Under the pieces are notes generated by a model. The model searched no databases, was not told the origin of the DNA, and saw only the letters and a program-made list of their open reading frames with translations. 64,000 bases of DNA, from NCBI GenBank assembly GCA_035307765.1, contig DATGHU010000034.1:1-64000 (forward strand), in the 5' to 3' direction. The position numbers and the translations under genes were made by a program. This DNA comes from a bacterium. GTDB taxonomy: Bacteria; Sysuimicrobiota; Sysuimicrobiia; Sysuimicrobiales; Segetimicrobiaceae. Shown one piece after another: positions 58,189-64,000 of this stretch. Numbering within the stretch: position 1 is the first letter of the stretch; each line of letters opens with the position of its first letter.

Positions 58189-59832
58189 GTGGCGATCCCG
58201 GTCCTGACGCGGCCCGCCGTGCTGCCGAAAGGGGTCAGCCCTCGCACGTTCAGCCGGGCGATCCGCGAGTTCACCCGCATCGTCGGCGACCGCAACGTCT
58301 CGGTGTCCTCCGCCGAACTCGTCCCCTACGCCCACGACGTCATCATGATCCCCCCGATCTGGCCGTCCGCGGTGGTCCGCCCCGGCTCGGTCGAAGAGAT
58401 CCAGCGGGTCGTCCGCGTCGCCAACGCGCTCCGGATCCCGCTGTGGCCGCTCAGCACCGGGAAGAACATCGCCTACGGGCGGATGATGGCGGTGGACGGG
58501 GGAAACGTCATCCTCGACCTCGGCCGGATGAACCGAATCCTCGAGATCAACGAACCCCTTGCCTATGCGGTCGTCGAGCCCGGGGTCACCTACGCCCAAC
58601 TGTACAAGCACCTGCGCGAGCGCAACCTGCCGCTGTGGCTCGACCCCCCCGCAACGGCGCCGGGGGCGGGCCCGCTCGGCAACACCGTCGAGCGCGGCGT
58701 CGGCTACACGCCGTACGGCGAGCACTTCCTCTTCTCCTGCGGGATGGAGATCGTGCTCCCCGACGGCCGGCTGCTGCGCACCGGCTCCGGGGCGCTCCCG
58801 GGATCCCGCACCTGGCACATCTTCAAGTGGGGGTTCGGCCCGTACCTCGATGGGCTCTTCACCGCAAGCAACTACGGCATCGTCACCAAGCTCGGGATCT
58901 GGCTGATGCCGGAGCCTCCCGCCTACCAGCCCATCCTGATGACGTTCCCGAACGAGGACGACATCGGCGCGATCATGGACTTCCTCCGCCCCCTCAAGAT
59001 CACGCACCTCCTGCCGAGCGCCGTGGTCGTGGCCCACGCGCTGCTTGCGCTGGCCGCGGAGGCGGACTACCCATGGCATCTCACCGGCGGCACGCGGCCG
59101 GTACCGGAAGACTGGGTGCGGGCGGAAGCGGCCAAGCGGATGCTCGACACGTGGAACGTCGCCGGCTGCGTCTACGGCTCTCCCGCAGTCGTCGCCGAGG
59201 TCGCCGCGACCGTGCGGCGGAAGGTCGCCGCCGAGCTCCCGCACGCCCGGGTGCTGGACCTGGACGAAGCGCTCCAGAGCCCGTACTGGGACCACAAGGT
59301 GCGCAACATGACGGGAGTGCCTTCCATGATCGAGTACGGCCGGCTGTCGTGGCGGGGGGGCGGGAACGCGTTCGTCGCCCCGGTGGTGCCGTTGTACGGT
59401 GCGGAGGCGGCGAAGCACATGGAGATCGCCCGGCCGCTCTTCCAAAAGTACGGGTTTGATTACATCGGCGAGTTCATCGCCGCCTCCCGCGACCAACACC
59501 ACGTCATGATGCTCCTCCACAAGCAGCCGGAAGAGATGGACCGGGCCCGGCGCTGCTACCGGGAGCTGACCGACGCGTTTTGCGACCAAGGCTACCTGCC
59601 CTATCGGACCAACGTGGCATTCATGGAACACACGATGAGCCGGCTGGATCCCGTCTTCCAGGATGTCTGCATGCGGATCAAGGAGGCGCTCGATCCGAAC
59701 GGCATCCTGGCCCCCGGCAAGAACGGGATCCGGCTCCCGCCCCCCCGCCGCAGCGGACGCACCCTGACGAGGCGGGCGCGGCGGCCGGCCTCGAGAAAAT
59801 CGCGCCGGCCCGGCGGCGGGCGAAGCCGATGA
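58189..59832 (+). CDS. 4-cresol dehydrogenase / vanillyl-alcohol oxidase-type flavoprotein
   Basis: A 547-residue FAD protein of the VAO/PCMH family. The PP-loop region is WPLSTGKNIAYGR, NRILEINEPLAYAVVEPGVT follows, and the subfamily hallmark is WGFGPYLDGLFTASNYG next to TKLGIWLMPEPP (about 214-245). GYLPYRTNVAFMEHTM near residue 465 holds the conserved Arg of the active site. Such enzymes oxidise or hydroxylate 4-alkylphenols at the benzylic carbon (p-cresol to 4-hydroxybenzyl alcohol or aldehyde). GTG 58189 follows GGAAGGGAG. An unusual Arg-rich tail (last 35 residues) precedes the coupled Fe-S protein gene. There is no cytochrome partner. Confidence 0.88.
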   Translation: MAIPVLTRPAVLPKGVSPRTFSRAIREFTRIVGDRNVSVSSAELVPYAHDVIMIPPIWPSAVVRPGSVEEIQRVVRVANALRIPLWPLSTGKNIAYGRMMAVDGGNVILDLGRMNRILEINEPLAYAVVEPGVTYAQLYKHLRERNLPLWLDPPATAPGAGPLGNTVERGVGYTPYGEHFLFSCGMEIVLPDGRLLRTGSGALPGSRTWHIFKWGFGPYLDGLFTASNYGIVTKLGIWLMPEPPAYQPILMTFPNEDDIGAIMDFLRPLKITHLLPSAVVVAHALLALAAEADYPWHLTGGTRPVPEDWVRAEAAKRMLDTWNVAGCVYGSPAVVAEVAATVRRKVAAELPHARVLDLDEALQSPYWDHKVRNMTGVPSMIEYGRLSWRGGGNAFVAPVVPLYGAEAAKHMEIARPLFQKYGFDYIGEFIAASRDQHHVMMLLHKQPEEMDRARRCYRELTDAFCDQGYLPYRTNVAFMEHTMSRLDPVFQDVCMRIKEALDPNGILAPGKNGIRLPPPRRSGRTLTRRARRPASRKSRRPGGGRSR

Positions 59833-61193
59833 CGCGGCGGCGCGGGCCGGTCGGCAAGGACCTCACGCGTGAGATCGAGGCGAAAGGGATCAACCTCTTC
59901 GAGTGCTACACCTGCCGGCTGTGCACCGAAGAGATGAACCGGGGGATTCTGACGCTGACCGAACCCTACCGCCAAGCGTTCGGCGAGACGGAGTGGCGTC
60001 GGGACATCTTCAACGAGCCCGTCTGCCCGACCTGGGACTATTATCGCCACGAAGCGTACACGGCGTACGGCCGCGCGCTGATGGCCCGAGACCTCGGCGA
60101 CGGCCTTGAAGTGGATCCGCGGGACCCGCGGATGCGGGAGGTGGTCTACACCTGCCTCCTCTGCACCGGATGCCAGGAGCTCTGCTTCTCACGCAACCGG
60201 GTGCCCCTGATGAAGCACGACATGCAGCTGCCGCGTGAGGTCTGGGATCTCCACGGCATCCTGCTCGCGAAGCGCAAGTGGCTCTTCGACAAGTTCGGGT
60301 GGGACGTCGTCCCCGCGGGGCTGCGGGCACTCGCCCAGCGCCTCATCAGGACGGGGACGTCGACCGGAGAGCCCGGGCGCGCGGCGACGCGCTGGGTGAA
60401 GGCCACGCGGAGCGGCACCGTGGACCTGAGCCGCGACGGACGGGCGGACGTCCTCCTCCTGCTTGACGGCACCGCCCCGTACGATCGGGGCACATGGCCG
60501 GCCCTGGCCGCGGCGGTCCGGCTGCTGCTGGCCTCTGGACTCACGGTCGGCACGCTCGGCGCGGATGAGATCGCGACGAGCCTCCCCGTGCTTGCGGCGG
60601 GGGACGTGCAGAGCTATCTCCGGATCAACCGGGAGGCGATTCGCCGGGTCGCCACCGTCGTCCGGCGGGCGGGGGTCAAACAGGTCGTCACGGTGGACGA
60701 CACGGGCTTTGCGGCCTGGACCGCGCCGGCGAAACACTACGGGGTGGCCGAGGAGGTGAGCTTCCCCTTCGCCCATCTCATCCCGTTTCTGCACACGCTG
60801 CTCGAGGACGGACGGCTGCGCCTGACCCGTCCGGTCGACAAAGAAGTGGCTCTGCTCGACAGCTGTCATCTCGGCCGCTACTGCAAAGTGCTCGACGCCC
60901 CGCGGGCGATCCTGGCGCGCGTGCCCGGGCTCCGCGTCCGTGAGGCCCACCTCAGACGTGAATACCTCTACTGCTGCGGCGCCGCCGCGGGGGTGCCCGA
61001 CGCCTATCCCGAGCAGGCCGATTGGTGGGGCCGAAAGCGCCTAGGGCAGGCCGCGGAGGTGCTGGCGCAGGGGCGCACCGTGGTGACGACCTCACCGATC
61101 TGCGGCGCGCACCTCAGACGGACCGCCGCAGCCGAGGGAACGGGCATCGAGGTCAAAGATCTGGCCGAGGTCGCCGCGCTGGCGCTGGCCTAG
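59829..61193 (+). CDS. Fe-S/CCG-domain protein, HdrD/GlpC/GlcF-like
   Basis: A 454-residue electron-transfer protein. The first ferredoxin-like motif is CYTCRLC (Cys26, Cys29, Cys32) but lacks its usual fourth cysteine; the second, CLLCTGCQELC, is complete. The C-terminal half has a CCG-type domain with DSCHLGRYC, YCCGAAAG and SPICGAH. Such proteins accept electrons from a flavoprotein (GlcD, GlpA, HdrD partners) and pass them to quinone or heterodisulfide. Its ATG overlaps the flavoprotein stop (ATGA, 59829-59832), so the two are made together. It probably replaces the cytochrome of classical 4-cresol methylhydroxylase. Confidence 0.85.
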   Translation: MTRRRGPVGKDLTREIEAKGINLFECYTCRLCTEEMNRGILTLTEPYRQAFGETEWRRDIFNEPVCPTWDYYRHEAYTAYGRALMARDLGDGLEVDPRDPRMREVVYTCLLCTGCQELCFSRNRVPLMKHDMQLPREVWDLHGILLAKRKWLFDKFGWDVVPAGLRALAQRLIRTGTSTGEPGRAATRWVKATRSGTVDLSRDGRADVLLLLDGTAPYDRGTWPALAAAVRLLLASGLTVGTLGADEIATSLPVLAAGDVQSYLRINREAIRRVATVVRRAGVKQVVTVDDTGFAAWTAPAKHYGVAEEVSFPFAHLIPFLHTLLEDGRLRLTRPVDKEVALLDSCHLGRYCKVLDAPRAILARVPGLRVREAHLRREYLYCCGAAAGVPDAYPEQADWWGRKRLGQAAEVLAQGRTVVTTSPICGAHLRRTAAAEGTGIEVKDLAEVAALALA

Positions 61194-61197
61194 CTGC

Positions 61198-61215
61198 CCC
61201 CCGGCTCGCCGGGGG
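61198..61215. repeat. Short GC hairpin after the Fe-S gene
   Basis: Seven base pairs (61198-61204 with 61209-61215) and a CTCG loop directly follow the stop. Without a U-tract it is a doubtful terminator before the importer genes. Confidence 0.35.
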
Positions 61216-61250
61216 CGTTCGGCCATCATCTCAAGGGGGGGTGATGCACG

Positions 61251-62414
61251 TTGCATCGGGTATCGCGAAGGATCATGGTCCTCGGTCTCGCCGCCGCGCT
61301 TGCCGCCGGCGTATCCGTCCCCGCGCGGCCGGCGCTCGGCCAGGGCGGGCCGATCAAGATCGGCACGGTGTTCGCCGTAACGGGCCCGGCCAGCTCGCTC
61401 GGCAAGCCCGAGAAGGACACGGCGACGATGCTGCAGGCCCAGCTCGCCGCCTCGGGTGGAATCGGCGGCCGGCCGGTCCAGATCATCACCTACGACAGCG
61501 AGACCGACCCCACGAAAGCGGTCCTGCTGATCAAAAAGGCGGTCAGCGAGGACAACGTCGTCGCCGTGGTGGGCGGGACGACGAGTCCGGAGTCCCAGGC
61601 GATGGCGGACTACGCGATGTCCGCCGAGATCCCGTTCATGTCGGTGGCGGCCAGCACGACGTTGAGCATTCCCACCCGGGCCTGGGTGTTCCAGATGCCG
61701 CAGCGGAACGCCACGGCGGCGGCCAAGGCGTTGGAGTACCTCGTGGCTGTCCACGCGAAGACGTTTGCGTTCCTCTATCGAAACGATGACTTCGGCCAGG
61801 ACGGCCTTGTCGCGCTCCGAACCTACGGCCTCCACCAAGGGGTAACGCTCGTAGACACCGAGCCGTTTGCGGCCACGGACACGGACCTCAGTGTTCAGGT
61901 CGCCCGCGCCCGGGTCAAGAATCCCGACGCGATGGTCGTGTGGAGCACGCCGCCGACCGCCTCGATCGCGGCGAAGAACATTCGCCAGCTCGGGATGAAG
62001 ACCCCGATCCTAGAGAGCCACGGCATCGCCAACCGGGCGTTCATCCAGCTCGCGGGACCGGCCGCGGACGGCGTCGTGTTTCCGTCCGGCAAGCTCCTGG
62101 TCGTCGACAAGCTATCGGCAAAGGACCCGCAGAAGGCGCTTCTCCAGAAGTACGCCAAGGATTTTGACGCGGCCAACCACTACGGGGCCAATACCTTTGG
62201 GGGGCACGCGTTCGACGGGATCACGATGCTCGTTGACGCGATCCGGCACGTCGGCCCCGACAAGGTGAAGATTCGCGAGTACCTGGAACGCCTCAAAGGC
62301 TTCGTGGGAACCGGCGGGGTCTTCAACATGTCGCCGCAAGATCACAACGGGTTGACCACCAACGACATGGTGCTGGTGGTGATCAAGGGCGGCAACTGGG
62401 ACATCTGGAAGTAG
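61251..62414 (+). CDS. Branched-chain-type ABC substrate-binding protein
   Basis: A 387-residue periplasmic-binding protein of the LivJ/Leu-Ile-Val family. A signal peptide spans about 1-31. IKIGTVFAVTGPASSLGKPE, YDSETDPTKAVLLIKK and VVAVVGGTTSPESQAMA are typical of the fold, and LYRNDDFGQDGLVALR lies in lobe two. Start TTG 61251 has AAGGGGGGG about ten nt upstream; the ATG seven nt upstream is out of frame. Many members in aromatic degraders bind benzoate-like compounds, so uptake of the cresol or aromatic substrate is plausible. It is followed by livH- and livM-like permeases. Confidence 0.92.
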   Translation: MHRVSRRIMVLGLAAALAAGVSVPARPALGQGGPIKIGTVFAVTGPASSLGKPEKDTATMLQAQLAASGGIGGRPVQIITYDSETDPTKAVLLIKKAVSEDNVVAVVGGTTSPESQAMADYAMSAEIPFMSVAASTTLSIPTRAWVFQMPQRNATAAAKALEYLVAVHAKTFAFLYRNDDFGQDGLVALRTYGLHQGVTLVDTEPFAATDTDLSVQVARARVKNPDAMVVWSTPPTASIAAKNIRQLGMKTPILESHGIANRAFIQLAGPAADGVVFPSGKLLVVDKLSAKDPQKALLQKYAKDFDAANHYGANTFGGHAFDGITMLVDAIRHVGPDKVKIREYLERLKGFVGTGGVFNMSPQDHNGLTTNDMVLVVIKGGNWDIWK

Positions 62415-62422
62415 CGGAGACC

Positions 62423-62458
62423 GGGGGTGGGCCCGGCCGCGCGGCCGGCCCATCCCCC
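62423..62458 (+). repeat. Imperfect stem-loop between binding protein and permease genes
   Basis: GGGGGTGGGCC and GGCCCATCCCCC flank the core GGCCGC/GCGGCC, forming a long GC-rich hairpin with small bulges. No U-tract follows. It may protect the binding-protein message and lower permease expression, and it makes a permease start at GTG 62427 unlikely. Confidence 0.55.
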
Positions 62459-62465
62459 ACCGACC

Positions 62466-63341
62466 GTGCTTGCCCTCCTGCCCCAACTGCTCCTCACCGG
62501 CATCACCGTCGGCAGCATCTACGCCCTCGGCGCCCTCGGCTTCGTGCTCATCTACTCCGTGACCGGAATCCTGAACTTCGCCCAGGGGGAGTTCTCCATG
62601 CTGAGCGCGCTCGTGTGCGCGACCCTCCTGGCGTGGCACCTGCCGCTCGGGCTTGCGGCGTGCGGGGCCATCACGGCGGTCTGCCTCGTCGGCGCGCTCA
62701 CCGAACGGCTGGCGATCCAACCGGCGTTCGGCGGCGCCCCGCTCACGCTGCTCATCATCACCTTCGGGGTGTCGATGGCGTTTCGCGGCCTCGCCCTGAT
62801 GGTCTGGGGCGCGGATCCCTACACGCTGCCGGAGTTCACGCCCGGCCCCCCGCTTGTGCTGCTCGGCGGGGTGCTCGTCCGCCAGGCGATTTGGGCGATC
62901 GGCCTCTCCGGGGCCGTCGTCGTCGGGTTGTTTGCCTTCTTCACCCGCACCGTCCCGGGCGCGGCCGTCCGGGCGTGCGCGGACAACGCCTTCGCCTCCC
63001 GGCTCGTCGGCATCAGCCCGCGACAGATGTCGCTCCTGGCGTTCACCCTGAGCGCCGGGCTCGGGGCGGTGGCGGGGCTCGTCATCACCCCGATCACGGG
63101 GGCGACGTACGACATGGGCCTCGCGCTGGGACTGAAGGGATTTGTCGCCGCGGTCATCGGCGGGCTGGGCAACGCCCCCGCCGCGGTCGTCGGGGGGTAC
63201 CTGGTCGGCGTCATCGAAGCGCTCACGAGCGGGTACCTCTCCCCGGGCTACGGCACCGCCATCACCTTCCTCGTGCTGCTGATCGTCCTGTTCCTGCAGC
63301 GCGAAGGGCTGCTGCACGGAGCTCAGCGGAGACACGCGTGA
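62466..63341 (+). CDS. LivH-type branched-chain ABC permease
   Basis: A 291-residue membrane permease with about eight helices. It begins LLPQLLLTGITVGSIYALGA, and contains VTGILNFAQGEFSML and GVSMAFRGLALMVWG. The transport loop GISPRQMSLLAFTLSAGLG (EAA-like) and GGLGNAPAAVVGGYLVGVIE are near the end. GTG 62466 gives the family length; GTG 62427 has a GGAG site but lies within the hairpin. Its stop overlaps the livM start (GTGA, 63338-63341). Confidence 0.9.
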   Translation: MLALLPQLLLTGITVGSIYALGALGFVLIYSVTGILNFAQGEFSMLSALVCATLLAWHLPLGLAACGAITAVCLVGALTERLAIQPAFGGAPLTLLIITFGVSMAFRGLALMVWGADPYTLPEFTPGPPLVLLGGVLVRQAIWAIGLSGAVVVGLFAFFTRTVPGAAVRACADNAFASRLVGISPRQMSLLAFTLSAGLGAVAGLVITPITGATYDMGLALGLKGFVAAVIGGLGNAPAAVVGGYLVGVIEALTSGYLSPGYGTAITFLVLLIVLFLQREGLLHGAQRRHA

Positions 63342-64000
63342 GGCGGGACCACCTCGGCCTCCTGGTCCTGGTCGCGGCGGTCGCGGGGCTTCCGTTCGTC
63401 GTCTCGACGGCCTACGCCCTCACCGTCCTCAACATCATCGGGCTGTACGCGATCGTCACGCTGGGATTAATCCTCCTGGGATGCTCCGGCCAGATCTCGC
63501 TCGGGCAGGCCGCGTTCTACGGGCTGGGGGCGTACACGTCCGCGTTGTTGAGCCGCGACCTGGGATGGAACCCCTGGCTCGCCATCCCGGTCGCGATCGC
63601 GGCCGTCTCCGCCGCGGCTTACCTGGTGGGGCTCCCGACGCTGCGCCTGGCGGAGCACTTCTTCGTCCTGGCCACGCTGGGGTTCGGCATCATCGTCAAC
63701 GTCCTGATGCTGCAGATGGTGTCGGTGACGGGGGGCGGCAACGGACTGCGGGACATCCCCGCCCTCACGATCGCCGGGGTGCGCCTCGTCACCGATCGGC
63801 AGGTTTACTACCTGATCTGGGCACTCGTCTTCGGCACCCTCGTCCTGGCCCGGAACATCACCGCCCACCGCACCGGACGGGCACTGCGGGCGATCCTCGG
63901 CAGCGAAATCGCCGCCGCCGCTCTCGGGGTCGAGGTCCCCCGGTACAAAATGCAGGTGTTCGTCCTGAGCGCGGCGTACGCCGCGCTGGCCGGGGCGCTG
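63338..64000 (+). CDS. LivM-type ABC permease, 3' end beyond window
   Basis: About 221 residues are visible of a LivM-like permease; no stop is reached. It begins at GTG 63338 overlapping livH by 4 nt. Helices are seen in LLVLVAAVAGLPFVVST and LNIIGLYAIVTLGLILLG; the family block SGQISLGQAAFYGLGAYTSA follows near residue 50. Later come VTGGGNGLRDIPAL and the cytoplasmic loop ALRAILGSEIAAAALGVEV, which contacts the ATPase. The ATPase genes livG and livF would be expected just past the window edge. Confidence 0.9.
   Translation, partial: MRRDHLGLLVLVAAVAGLPFVVSTAYALTVLNIIGLYAIVTLGLILLGCSGQISLGQAAFYGLGAYTSALLSRDLGWNPWLAIPVAIAAVSAAAYLVGLPTLRLAEHFFVLATLGFGIIVNVLMLQMVSVTGGGNGLRDIPALTIAGVRLVTDRQVYYLIWALVFGTLVLARNITAHRTGRALRAILGSEIAAAALGVEVPRYKMQVFVLSAAYAALAGAL

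Overview
The window is a GC-rich bacterial chromosome segment with short intergenic gaps. Many genes are linked by 1-8 nt stop/start overlaps (ATGA, GTGA, TAATG, TGATG) and GTG or TTG starts are common. There is no rRNA operon, CRISPR array, phage or insertion sequence. A MenA-type menaquinone enzyme, an amidase with a copper-amine-oxidase-like N-terminus and two AMIN domains, a Mycobacterium-like CysO/CysM/Mec cysteine route, a split LysO and a SpeD with Thermotoga-type active-site numbering suggest an uncultivated lineage of the Terrabacteria side (for example Sysuimicrobiota/CSP1-3 or relatives). This is an inference from gene content only, and I cannot place the organism firmly.

Region 1 (1-9.3 kb): a partial BON protein, initiator tRNA-fMet with a consensus promoter, a frameshifted orphan ABC ATPase, a Ppx/GppA phosphatase and a SigR-like ECF sigma/anti-sigma pair. 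Then comes a compact minus-strand cysteine operon: cysO carrier, SerK/SbnI-like ParB-fold serine kinase, O-phosphoserine sulfhydrylase, JAMM peptidase and Rrf2 regulator. An EnvC-like M23 protein and a histone-H1-like basic protein follow.

Region 2 (9.3-37 kb): mostly housekeeping and envelope genes. These are an AstE-like zinc enzyme, LipB, an FTR1 iron permease under a likely iron-regulated promoter, a ctpA-LemA-TPM-TPM-LemA cluster, and a SigK/RskA-like pair. Next come a SAM hydroxide adenosyltransferase, an M20 peptidase, Fpg, AlaX, YggT, SpeD, MenA, a phosphoesterase, an ornithine cyclodeaminase homologue, an AMIN amidase plus DUF610 deacetylase, leucyl aminopeptidase, an EamA transporter, split LysO and a divergent adenine-deaminase-like protein.

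Region 3 (37-64 kb): a catabolic region dominated by aromatic metabolism. On the minus strand lies an aldehyde dehydrogenase, a two-subunit CoA transferase and a paaA-paaD-paaB-paaC-zinc-ribbon operon, divergent from paaX. An enoyl-CoA hydratase and a benzoate-CoA-ligase-type enzyme follow. Further on are a TPP-dependent E1 alpha/beta pair, an IclR regulator coupled to a three-subunit 4-hydroxybenzoyl-CoA-reductase-like molybdoenzyme, an SDR lacking its catalytic residues, a 4-cresol dehydrogenase/vanillyl-alcohol-oxidase-type flavoprotein translationally coupled to an HdrD/GlpC-like Fe-S protein, and a branched-chain-type ABC importer running off the window edge.

Taken together, region 3 could convert a 4-alkylphenol such as p-cresol to 4-hydroxybenzaldehyde, 4-hydroxybenzoate, 4-hydroxybenzoyl-CoA and benzoyl-CoA, with an importer and two local regulators. 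The most original ensembles are the self-contained CysO-dependent cysteine cluster with its own serine kinase, and the VAO-type flavoprotein paired with an Fe-S protein instead of a cytochrome.
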